This document shows, in pieces, positions 32,255 to 42,803 of a stretch of DNA of 64,000 nucleotides (its first letter is position 1; every line of letters starts with the position of its first letter). Position numbers and translations under genes: made by a program. The stretch comes from Moesziomyces globuligerus (lineage: Eukaryota; Basidiomycota; Ustilaginomycetes; Ustilaginales; Ustilaginaceae): assembly GCA_030849465.1 (NCBI GenBank), contig JARVLF010000013.1, positions 1 through 64,000 on the forward strand. The letters run 5' to 3'. The notes under the pieces were generated by a model. That model was not told the DNA's origin and searched no databases. It saw only the letters and a program-made list of their open reading frames with translations.

Positions 32255-33979
32255 ATGCCCAACCCGTACGGCGCTGGCTCGTCGTCCATCAGCCCTCCTT
32301 CCAGCTCCTCGACCAGCATCGGCGCCACTCCCTCCTACCAGCATGATCACCTTCTTGCCCAGCGCACCACGCAGCCCAACTCCGGCGTCGCAAAGTACCA
32401 GCTAGCTTCCGACGCCACCACCGAGGAAGAGGATGACTACCTTCACCAGATCGACACAAAATGGGACTCCTCCTCGCACGGCTGGAACCTGAGGGGATTC
32501 CTCAATGTGCTCACCCTCACCTTCCTCGCTCTCGCCCTCCTCATGCTCTTCCTCGGCTACCCCGTCCTCATCAAGATCAAAAACATGTACGACAGCGATA
32601 CCAAGGGCGCATTCGGCATCGGTGGCACCAACGGCTCCGGACAGGTACCCGCCCTCGACATTGCCTCGCTCATTGACCTCGACACCCCACCGACTGCACT
32701 CAAATGGTCCAGCGGCTACGATCAGGCTTCCTACCACCTCGTCTTCAGCGACGAGTTTCAGAAGGACGGGAGGACCTTCTGGCCGGGCGATGACCCTTTC
32801 TGGGAGGCCGTCGATCTCTGGTACTCGGGAACCGGCGACTACGAGTGGTACTCTCCCGAAGCCGTCAACACCACCGGCGGCGCCATGGTCATCGCCCTCG
32901 AGGAGCATGAGCTCCACAACAAGAACTTCCGCTCCGGCATGGTCCAGTCCTGGAACAAGTTCTGCTTCCAGGGCGGTTACATTGAGTTCAGCGTTCGTCT
33001 CCCTGGCTCCCCTAGCACCAGTGGATACTGGCCTGCCGTCTGGCTCATGGGCAATCTCGGCCGACCCGGCTACCTTGCTTCTACCGAAGGCACCTGGCCC
33101 TACTCTTACCAGTCGTGCGATACGGGCATCCTTCCCAATCAGACCTACATCAACGGCACCGGGCCCAACCTCGCTATCAACTCGAAGGGCACCTATGCAT
33201 ACAATGGCGCGCTCTCCTATCTTCCAGGCATGCGATACTCGGCCTGCACCTGCCCCGGCCAGGATCACCCAGGACCCAACAACAATGTTGGTCGCTCGGC
33301 TCCAGAGATCGACATCTTCGAGGTGCAGGTGCAGTACAAGGACGGCGCACGCCACTCTTACGCCTCGCAGTCGCTCCAGGTGGCGCCGTTCGACGATGCC
33401 TACGGCTGGGGCAACTCGACGGCCGACGCCAAGATCTACGACGATACCCTCACCGAATTCAACACGTACACCGGTGGTCAAATCCAGGAGGCGGTCTCGT
33501 CGGTCACGCGCGTGCCCGACCGCGGATTCCAGCTGACCAACAACGAGTATGTCAAGTACGGCGTCGAGTTCAGTCCGGACTTCAACTACGACGGCAGCGG
33601 TTCCATGACGTGGTACGTGGACGGCAAGCCTTCGTGGACCGTCAACCCCAAGGCATTCCCGCCTCGCGCCAACCTCGACATCGGCCAGCGCATCGTCCCT
33701 GTCGAGCCCATGGCCATCGTCATGAACCTGGCCATCTCGAACGGTTTCCAGCCGGTCAACTTTGGCGACGGCGGAATCACGTTCCCGGCGTTTATGGAGA
33801 TCGACTACGTGCGCGTCTACCAGAAGGACGGCCAGTCGGACCTCATCACGTGCGATCCTGCCGACCACCCGACGGCCAACTTCATCGCCACCCATCCCGA
33901 GCTGTACTACAACAACAACCTGACCCAGTTCCCGCGCGACAAGTACACGTGGCCCAAGAACAAGCTCGAGGGCTGCTAA
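32255..33979 (+). CDS. KRE6/SKN1-type GH16 glucan-assembly protein, copy B
   Basis: 574 residues without introns, ATG at 32255. The cytosolic tail is Ser/Thr-rich for about 80 residues. One membrane span covers about 82-107 and again ends in LFLGYP, and the luminal GH16 domain follows. The catalytic pattern EIDIFE is intact (E351, D353, E356). Family stretches LVFSDEF, PGDDPFWEAVDLW, YEWYSPEAVN and NFRSGMVQSWNKFCFQGGYIE are nearly shared with copy C, as is a C-terminal block of the CDPAD...PELYYNNNLT type ending in Gly-Cys. Role is inferred from yeast Kre6/Skn1: beta-1,6-glucan assembly in the ER/Golgi and cell surface. Its 3' end converges with ROT1, 247 bp apart. Confidence 0.94.
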   Translation: MPNPYGAGSSSISPPSSSSTSIGATPSYQHDHLLAQRTTQPNSGVAKYQLASDATTEEEDDYLHQIDTKWDSSSHGWNLRGFLNVLTLTFLALALLMLFLGYPVLIKIKNMYDSDTKGAFGIGGTNGSGQVPALDIASLIDLDTPPTALKWSSGYDQASYHLVFSDEFQKDGRTFWPGDDPFWEAVDLWYSGTGDYEWYSPEAVNTTGGAMVIALEEHELHNKNFRSGMVQSWNKFCFQGGYIEFSVRLPGSPSTSGYWPAVWLMGNLGRPGYLASTEGTWPYSYQSCDTGILPNQTYINGTGPNLAINSKGTYAYNGALSYLPGMRYSACTCPGQDHPGPNNNVGRSAPEIDIFEVQVQYKDGARHSYASQSLQVAPFDDAYGWGNSTADAKIYDDTLTEFNTYTGGQIQEAVSSVTRVPDRGFQLTNNEYVKYGVEFSPDFNYDGSGSMTWYVDGKPSWTVNPKAFPPRANLDIGQRIVPVEPMAIVMNLAISNGFQPVNFGDGGITFPAFMEIDYVRVYQKDGQSDLITCDPADHPTANFIATHPELYYNNNLTQFPRDKYTWPKNKLEGC

Positions 33980-34226
33980 GCGCCTCGTCGTCCATGCACG
34001 CTCCGCTCTTTTCCGGACATTCGCACCTCCATCCGCACATTCCTTGGCTCCAATCCTGTACCTATAGACTCAACCGAGCGCACGCGCTTCGGCGGACACC
34101 TCTTGCAATCTTTTCCGCTTCGTCTTTCGCACGTGCAGTCGTGCGTGATGCATCCATGTGTTTGAGGTTTTGGGTTTAGGCATTGTCTATTGCGGAGCGT
34201 GCCGAGGGCATGAGCCGACGGAGCCA

Positions 34227-35013
34227 TCAGGGAATACCAATGTACTCGAGGTAGAGAGGGTCGGTGGGAAGCATCATGGGAGGGTCGTAGATCTTGTACA
34301 GACTGGGCGTGCGGTTGCCCCAGGCGTCGGTTAGGCGGAGTGCAGCGCTGGTGACGCCGTGGTGGAGATCGACCCAAGTGTCGACCATGGTGTATTCTTC
34401 CGAGACGTCGTACATCTCCTCGGGCGGGCTGCCTCCTGGGCAGCTCGAGGTGAGCAGCTGGGCGCCCTCTCTGGGAATCGGGTAGAGCTGCAGCGTGCCA
34501 TTGGTGTGGAGGATGTAGGTGCCGTGTTGCCAGATGAGCTGGCTCTGGATGCACTCTGGCTTACGAGCTGTGGTTGGCGCAGGGATGAAAGCTGGTCAGT
34601 GAGCTGTCATGCGTGGGTGACTGAGGATCGAGACTTACGGTTCGGCGTCACACGGTACTTTGCGAATTCCCAGAAGCCATCTTGTGTGAAGCTGTAAGCC
34701 ATTCCGGGCACGGTGGGTGGGGTGAAGCTTCTCGAACGCGGGTTGAAGAAGCCCTGTGATGCAGCAAAGTGGCAGGGAAGGAGATTCAGTGCTCAGTATC
34801 GAGGCGCATGATTTCGGACGGTCTTTTGACGCAAGCCCGACTTACCTGGCCGGTGGTCACTCTGCCCGATCCTGTGGACCAGGTGCCCTGCAGCATGGGC
34901 TCGTCGCCGGCGTGAAGCACGGCATATCGCTGTCGGCCTGCCTGGACCATGCTGACGCTGAGCAGCAGAATGCAAGCGAGGCATGCCTGGAAAAGGGCCG
35001 AAGATCGTGCCAT
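34227..35013 (-). CDS. ROT1: Rot1-like ER chaperone for beta-1,6-glucan synthesis
   Basis: Three exons on the minus strand (35013-34846, 34753-34639, 34567-34227) give 207 residues. Introns are 92 and 71 bp. A signal peptide (MARSSALFQACLACILLLSV...) leads into conserved Rot1 features: QGTWSTGSG, a GFFNP block, MAYSFTQDGFWE, PRKPEC, WQHGTYILHTNGTLQL, and PPMMLPT near the end. The PRKPEC block forms only after splicing. In yeast Rot1 is an essential ER protein needed for normal beta-1,6-glucan and for the folding of several secretory proteins including Kre6. Here the protein stops about ten residues after PPMMLPT, without the C-terminal linker and membrane span of yeast Rot1. It lies between GH16 copies B and C on the opposite strand. 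Confidence 0.9.
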
Positions 35014-36708
35014 TGTGAAGAGGGCGCGGTGCAGCAGGTGGTACCGGTGATGTGAGATGGACGCGAAGCTCGAGGAGTCGTGCCTAAAGCTGTCTCTCGA
35101 TCTCGAAGCTGGGCTGCAATGGTGGCACTTTGGACTCGGTCGCCTTGTTCGCTTTTGATGGTGGTCGGTGAACGTCGATGGTCGTGCTGGGGTCGGTGAT
35201 GGTGATGACGAGCCTGGGATGGAGATCAGCGTGGCGCGCTGTTCGTGTGTGTTTGTTGAGCATGTGTGCTGAGCAGTTCGAGTGGACTCAGGCGAAGGGT
35301 CGAGAACAAAAGAGACACAGAGGATCACACAAGGACGGGACATAAGGCACCATCAAGGCCCACGGCCCAGGTTCGGAGCTGCCGAACGAGGGCATCTCCG
35401 AAGAGCTTGCACTGTGATAGCTGGCGGCAGATGGGCATCTGGGGCATATCGACGGAACCGTCGTCTGGACAGCCAAGGCAGAGGCAGAGGCGCTGACCAA
35501 GCGAGGCAAGCGAGGCAAGCGAAGCAGCGTGGGTTGCATCAGGGGTCCGGATGTTCCGAGTGGGTGTGCGAGCTGTGGCTCCAAGCTTCTTGGCATTCCT
35601 AGTCGCAGGAAATCCGTCACAGACCGAGGCTGCTGCCACACCAAGTCGCCTCCACAATGCCCTGAGGATGCCGCTGCGAGAGGCTGGGTGGGTGCGAGCT
35701 GTCAAGATTCGGTGGTTGCGCCTCGTGTGCGAACTGAGACCCTCCTGGAGCTGCAGGTGCCTGCTGCCAAGCACAGTCGACCTCATCAGCCCACCACGCG
35801 CCCAACCGGTGTTGGGCGTCGATTTGAGCCCCTGTGGATACGACGCGTTTGCGGATCTCTGCTCCTCCGCCAAGTCTTGGCACTAGAAAACAAATTGCTT
35901 GGCATCCAGTCCGAGCTACAGTACTTGGCCCTGAGGCATTCGATTGCCGCTTCCCCAGCCTGTGCATTCGAAATGTGCGGAGAAGCACCCTTGGCTTGCG
36001 GCAGGCAAGCATCCACGAGATACTCGCTGCACTCGACCATTCCGGTCGCACGATTGCGTGTCGTTGGATGATCCGATTGTCGCCCTGTTTGTGTCACACA
36101 CGCTCGGGCGCCGCACGTCGAAAGGAGCATGGGCGAAACAGGCATTGAGAAGCGCAAGCACCGGCGCTTCCGAATCAGCTCTGTGCGTCTGAGGGGAGGC
36201 TCGCTTCGGAGAGGCGCGCTTGTCAAATAGCGTGCACCCGCAGCAAGCAGCAGAGGCTGTGCTCATGCGGCTAGAAAGCCAAGACTTTCTTTGAGCCCCT
36301 CGCCGATCCTTGTGCTTCGGGGACTTTCGCAAGCTGGCAATCTCTCACTCGCTCACTCACTGTGCCGCGACTTGTTTGTGACCTCAGAGCTGCCAAGTGG
36401 CGCCCGGATGCAGTCATGCGCCTTCAGCCCACGTATCGACCGTATACAGCTGCTAGCGGTCACTCGCCCAACGGATCTCCGCTCCAGCACACCTTGAGCC
36501 CGAGCTATCCCATCGTCAAGATCCAACCACAAACTTTCGCGAGCATAGTCCTTTCTTCTTCACCAACACCACCGACTGTCAACTTTCTCGAGACGTTTCC
36601 ATCAACAGTAGAGTATCGTCTCCGTTCCCGTACGCTTTGCAAGTCATCGGTCGAGTCTTTCCAACGTCAGCAAAATCAACCCGTCCCCCCTCCCTGCTCA
36701 ACACAGCC
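35014..36708. promoter_or_regulatory. 1.7-kb divergent region between ROT1 and GH16 copy C
   Basis: No supportable gene. A 10-bp unit AAGCGAGGCA is repeated two to three times at about 35498-35525. Numerous overlapping open frames lack recognisable motifs. The final 200 bp before 36709 is pyrimidine- and CAA-rich, consistent with a leader for copy C. Confidence 0.4.
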
Positions 36709-38547
36709 ATGGCTGACAGGTCCAGAGGCGGCTACCATAGGGCTGACAACCCGCCCAGCATGACGTCGTCGCGGCCATCCGTGATGACCGATTCGAGCAG
36801 CGGCTCATCCTCTCAAAAGTACTATACCATGCCCGTCCAACAGGGAGGATATACGCAGGCCGGATACGGCACCAGAGCAGCTCCAGCTGCCCCTCTGCTC
36901 ACCGACGACGACGACGAGGATGACTTCCTCTACAGCGACAAGGCTCTCGACAAGCGCTCCGGCTCGTGCATCAGCACCAGAGGCATGCTCAACGTCTTGA
37001 CACTCATCCTCCTCGCCCTCGGCTTGCTCGCCCTCTTCTTGGGCTATCCGCTCGTCGTCGTGCTCAGCAAAGTATTCGACAGCATCGACATCAACCCACA
37101 GAGCCCACAGCGCCTCACAACCCTCACACAGCGTGGCCTCATCGATCCCGACACCCCCGCAGCCGCCATGCAGCGCTCGTCTCCCGTCGACGGCAGTGGC
37201 TGGCACCTTGTCTTCTCGGACGAGTTTGAGGAAGAGGGAAGGTCCTTCTGGCCCGGCGACGATCCCTACTGGGAGGCAGTCGACCTGTGGTACTGGGGTA
37301 CCGGCGATCTCGAGTGGTACTCGCCAGAGGCGGTCAACACAAGCGGCGGCGCCCTGGTCATTTCCGTCGAAGAGAGGGAAACCAACAACAAGAACTTCCG
37401 CTCAGGCATGGTGCAATCGTGGAACAAGGTCTGCTTCCAAGGCGCCTACTACGAGATCTCGGCCCGCCTGCCCGGCACACACACCGATCCCGGATTCGTA
37501 AGTGACCACCATCCTTGGCGCAAGCCTGGACGCATACCACTTCACACCTCCCTTCCAGGCCTCTGACTCTCCTTCTTTCCTTCTGACTTGGTGCGACTAC
37601 AGTGGCCAGGCTTGTGGACTCAGGGCAACCTGGGTCGTCCCGGATACGGCGCCACCAACGAAGGTATGTGGCCCTACTCGTACCAAGGATGCGACACTGG
37701 CGCACTTCCCAACCAGACGTGGGTCAACGGAACCGGTCCGCCCAAGGCTCTCGATGCGCGTGGTCTTTTCTCGGCGTCGTACAACAACGAGCTCTCGTGG
37801 CTGCCCGGCATGCGTTTCACGTCGTGCAACTGCCCTGGAACTGAGCACCCGGGCCCAAATCGCGGCATCGCGAGGTCTGCACCCGAGCTCGATATTCTCG
37901 AGGCAAAGATCGACGTGGCCGGCGGTCACGGCGAGACATCCCAATCGCTGCAGATGGCTCCCTTCGACGTAGACTACTACTATGGCAACAGCTCGGCCAG
38001 AGGTGATATCCGCATCTGGGATGCCAACACCGAGCTCAACTCGTACAAGGGTGGTGCGATCCAGGAAGCCGTCTCGGCACTGAGTCAAGTCCCGGACATC
38101 GCGTACGAAAAGACCGTCGGTGGACGCTATGTCACGTTTGGCGTCGAGTACTCGCCAGACTGGAACGAGAACGGCGACGGATACGTGACTTGGTACATGG
38201 ACGGGCGCCCCACATGGACCCTGTACGGCCAGGCACTCGGGCCGGTACCCGAGCTGGACGTCAGCCAACGCCTGGTGCCCACGGAGCCCATGTTCATCAT
38301 CCTCAACGTGGCCATCTCTGAATCGTTCCAGGTGCCTGACTTCACGCGCCTCGAGTTCCCCGCTCACATGTACGTCGACTACGTGCGTGTCTACCAGCGT
38401 GACGGCCAACCTGACCGCGTCGGCTGCGATCCCGCGGACCGACCGACTTACGAGTACATCGAGAACAACAAGGAGATCTACTACAACCGCAACATCACCG
38501 AGTACCCCAAGTCCAAGATCCCCAGAAACCGTCTCCAAGGCTGCTGA
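36709..38547 (+). CDS. KRE6/SKN1-type GH16 glucan-assembly protein, copy C
   Basis: Two exons (36709-37497 and 37603-38547; intron 105 bp, phase 0) give 577 residues. The layout matches copies A and B: a cytosolic tail of about 90 residues with an acidic DDDDEDD run, one membrane span ending LFLGYP, then GH16. The catalytic pattern is ELDILE (E358, D360, E363), so all acidic residues are kept. It is closest to copy B through the whole luminal domain and the C-terminal CDPAD...YYNRNIT...GC block, which suggests a tandem duplication. The open frame begins with TTG at 36637; ATG 36709 is first. It is the only copy of the three with an intron. Its 3' end converges with the BVMO gene, 199 bp apart. 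Confidence 0.93.
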
Positions 38548-38746
38548 GCAGCACCTAGCCCATCACCTCCCCGGCATCCCTGTTCACGTGTACAGCACTC
38601 TGCATTCTCAACCATTTTGTTCGTTCGCGTCTTCGATCACGGCTGAGAGCTGAGAGTAGGCTGCATCGCATCGTGGCGGCGAAAGAGATCTTGATTGGAA
38701 GCCGAGGACAGACAAGGTGGGAGCTAACGCAACAGTGGAATCTAGC

Positions 38747-40752
38747 CTATGCCTTGACGAGGTTGTATCCCTTGTATCCTGCCTGTCTGCATTCAGCGAG
38801 CTCGGACACGTACAGAGGGATGCCGCCCTGCGAGATCAAAGGCAGACGTTGCGAAAGGTGACGTCAGGAAGCTTGCCAACAAACGAGAGAGGGGAACTAA
38901 AGGAGAGGGACTTACGGTGAAGTTGAGTGCCTGAACGGGCTTGCCAGGGATGTTTCGACCCATGTACCAGCCGTGACTCTCGTGGAAGAGCGTCTTGGCC
39001 GAGAGCTCGTTGATGTGCTCGCCAAACTTGGCCTCGGCCTCGTCGTCGACGTCGAAGAACGAAATCTTGTTGTCGCGCATGTACTTGATGAACTCGCACA
39101 CCCACTCGGCCTGCACCTCGACGGTCGAGGGACCATTCGAGTATGCCGTCGGGCCGTGAGGGCCGTACAGGAAGAAAAGGTTAGGGAATTTCTGCCAAAA
39201 AAAAAGGGTACCAAAAATCATGGAAGTGTTAGTGACGTGGCTTCGGCTGTTTTGCGTTAGGAACAGGAAAGCAAGACTTACAGCAGTGTTGAGACCGTTG
39301 AGCGAATTGCAGCCCTGGGCCCACTTGTCGGTGAGCGGGAGGCCGTTCCTGCCACGAATGTCAATCTGCTTGAAGCCGCCGGTGTGCGTGTCGAAGCCGG
39401 TGGCGAGGATGATCTGGTCGAGCTCGATCTCTCGTCCGCTGTTGAGCTTGACGCCGGTCTCGGTGATCTCCTTGATGCCCTCGTCGCCGCCGCGCTTGAT
39501 CGAGACGATCTCGACGTTGTCCTGGTTCATGACCTCGTAGTAGTTCTGCTCGAGCGAGGGGCGCACGGTGCCGAAGGTGTGGGGCCACTCCTTGGGGCAG
39601 AGGATCTCGCGTTTCTTGGGGTCCTGGATGCGCTCGGCGACCTTCTTCTGCCAGAAGTCGTAGGCGGTCTTGTTGGCCTCCTTGTTGGCATACAGGTCGT
39701 GGAAGGTCTCGAGCCAGAAGTGGAAGCCACCGCGAGCCCAAAGCTCCTCGTACAGCTTCTCGCGCTCCTCGGCCGATACTGAGAGCGTGTCGCGCGGGTC
39801 AAAGTCGTAGTGGAAGCCACCAAAAGTCTTCTTACGCTTGTCGAAGATTTCGGGGTAGATGTCCTTGAAAGCCTCCTGGGCGCTGGCTTCCAGCTTCTGC
39901 TGTCGCATGGGAAGGGAGAGATTCGGCGTGCGAACAAAGACGGTGAGGCGATCGACGACAGGTCCGATCTCCTGGCTCACCTGGATGCCCGAGGCACCCG
40001 TGCCGATGACAGCAACCTTCTTGCCGGTGCTGTCGATCGACTCATCCCACTCGCCAGTGTGCACGATTCGGCCTTTGAACCTCTCCATGCCCGGAATTTT
40101 GGGGATGTTGACCTTGGCTGCGAAGCCGAGACAGAAGATGACGTGCTGGGCAGTCGCCGAGACGGTCTTGTCCTCGCTCGGGCCGGCTGTGATGTTCCAG
40201 TGCTGAGCGGCATCGTCCCAGTGAGCGCTACGCACGCGGTGGTTGAAGCTGCAGTCCTTGCGCAGCTCGAGCTTCTCGTCGAGGTGGTTGAAGTACTGGC
40301 GGAGCTCTTTGTAGTCCGGATACTTGCACGAGAAGTTCCACGACTTCCACACCTCGGGGAACGAGAGACCGTAAAGAGGCACCTCACTGTCCACACGAGC
40401 TCCTGGGTACTGCAGTACGACGATACAAAGATATGCCAAATTGCGGTCCAAGCGGTCAGAAGACATGTAATCCACGTAATGTCGACTTGCCGGAGAGCTG
40501 TGATGTTGGTACTTACGCAGTTCAGACGCCAGATACCTCCAAAGTCGGAAGCAGCGTCAAAGAGGTGCACGTTGAAGCCGAGCTTCCTCAGCATGTATCT
40601 TTCGGCACGAACAAAGGTAGTAGGGAGAAGAAATCTGGTATGAGCATCCAATGATCGGCATGGAAAGATGAGAGAGGGGTGGAGAAGACGTACAAGTGGT
40701 AGATACCGGCAAAACCGCCCCCAACCACGACGGCGTCGTAATGCTGGGTCAT
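38747..40752 (-). CDS. Flavin-dependent Baeyer-Villiger monooxygenase
   Basis: Five exons on the minus strand (40752-40694, 40598-40517, 40409-39282, 39191-38916, 38827-38747) give 541 residues. The first Rossmann motif is VVVGGGFAGIYHLY at about 8-21. The second, VIGTGASG, lies near 181-188. The fingerprint F-x-G-x3-H-x3-W-D is present as FKGRIVHTGEWD at 158-169, which is diagnostic for type I Baeyer-Villiger enzymes. These use NADPH and FAD to turn ketones into esters or lactones; the substrate here is unknown. The last exon adds GGIPLYVSELAEC and ends NLVKA. Intron 39192-39281 is 90 bp with no stop in frame, so retention would add 30 residues. The gene is divergent from the CoA ligase 2 kb away. 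Confidence 0.9.
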
Positions 40753-42803
40753 ATTGAGAAGGTGTCAAGTGCAGAAAGGCTCAGAGAGATGGTCTTGTTG
40801 GAAGGATAGGGATTGCGGAAGAGATCGCAAAGGTGATCGACTGACGAGTACACAGCGTTCGGAGCAAGGCTATATATGCTGAGGCGTACTAGGGGCTAGG
40901 ACGCAGATGACCGAGCCGAGATGCCGTCGAGAGATATGTCTGGACCGCCGAGCCGGAGAAGTGGCAGTGTGCCGACGAGCTGAGCCCTTGTCCACGCTTC
41001 GGGGAGGCGCCCAAAGCTACCGAAGCCGCTACCGCGCTATCCGGTGTCCAAGCGGGGGCATAAAGCGGCAGAGTGCCACTGCGAGTGGTCACAGACCACC
41101 CGTCCACGCTGACGAATAAAATCGCAAATGAAAGCAGTGGGGTGGCAGTGGACAATGCGGTTGACGCTCTAGCTACTGCATCTGAGAGTCTGGCTTCTAG
41201 CTCAAGCTCTTGTGGGTCATCTGATCCATGGCACATGCACAGTGTGGTGCAACGTAGTGCACAGACAGGGAGCGTAATTTGCCCCGCATATTCGATGGTC
41301 AACTCAAAGCCGGCTAAGGAGGCGGACGACTGGCTGCGCAGGTCCGCGCGGGACGTGAGCCTGGCCGTCCTGACGGCGTGCGCCAAGCGTAACAACGCAG
41401 GCGGGCCAGGGTCCAATTGGTCGGGGTGGACCGCGACGAGACGCCGCTCGGTTCGCCGAACGCCCGCAGCCAAGCTTCGATGCAGCGCACCATCTGCGGT
41501 CCCCAGACTGTCATGCACACTTGTTCTACTGTATCGATCGCGGAAATGTGGAGCTCGCTAAGGCATCAGCAGAGAATGCGCTCTCTTCGGGCGACCGAGT
41601 CTCCTGCTCTTGTCCCAACGGCGACCGGGAGGTGCTTTGCCCAAAAGGCCGAGAGAGGTTGTGTGAAGTGACCGACAGCGAGACGCGAAGCGCGTGAGAG
41701 CTGAGGTGGCGCACATTTCAGAGTGACTATCGGATCGTGACTGCATTTCCTGGCCAAGAGGAATGGCGCCGCCATCCAGCTTGTCGTCGGATAATGACAG
41801 CGCGAGTGGCGGATGCCATTTTCCGGGACGCTGCGTAAAGCCAGGGTGCAAGAGGCGCTTGGCTATGCAGGCTTACCCCGCATTTTTTGTGGGCCTCGCG
41901 CAACCCGACAGCGCTTGTGCGCGTGTCGGACGCCGTCGACACGCGCGCCTGTTCGATGGCGTTGGGCAGCTGTGTCCTTTTCGAGACGGGAAAGGGTCTC
42001 CAACATGGCTCGTGCGGGGATGCGCAAATACGCAGCCGCTTCGGCATCCCAAGCCAAGCATAATGCAGGCCGCACGGGGCAAGCCCCACAAGACTGGGGG
42101 CACACGTCCGACCCACCCCACCTTACTCCACTTTCTTTAACCCTGATGGAGCGCGCGTCATGCGAAACAGCACCTTCGGCCTACCATCTTTTTTAGCAAC
42201 ATACTGTAGTCTCGATTGCCTCGGGTTGCGGGGTATCCCGCTGCGCCCAAACCCGTTTCGTGGTGAGCGGTAGAGACGCCGCACCATAGCTGTTCCCGAT
42301 CAGGTGGAAGCATCCGTCCGTTAGGACCGCATCTCGAGAAGAAGCGCGCTCAGAATTGGGTAGTCTGTGTGGGGACGGTACGGGTAAATCACCTAGGCTT
42401 GGAGCATGTGGCCTGTGCTGCGCGCTGCGATGCTCAATTGAAACTCTGCATGTAATCGCTCGGGCATATTCAGCTCGTCCGAAGTGCTGAATGAGGACGG
42501 CGAAAACCTGACAAAATGGGAAGAAAGGTCACTTCGTCCCACCAAGCTTGGTTAGGTTTAGCCGGAACGGCGTGCTCATGCTAACCGACCTCGATGCACT
42601 CGTTGTCACGATTTCTGCGCTCGGCCACCAGACTCGTTACCCGATCAGATCTTGTCCAGACTTGGTGCAGCTCTACCAGCACCCTTCATCCTAGCTCACC
42701 TTCACCTTGACGCGCCAACTCCTCCCCTCTTTCCCCCTCTCCCCCCCTCTCCCCTTTCCCGCATTCCACATCCATTGGCCCAACTTCTGGTCCTTCTACC
42801 GTC
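40753..42803. promoter_or_regulatory. 2-kb divergent region between BVMO and CoA ligase
   Basis: No supportable gene. Open frames at 40889-41518 and 41727-42140 overlap others and have no motif. A strongly pyrimidine-rich tract (CCCCTCT-type) fills about 42713-42765, just before the CoA ligase start, and probably marks its promoter or leader. Confidence 0.4.
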
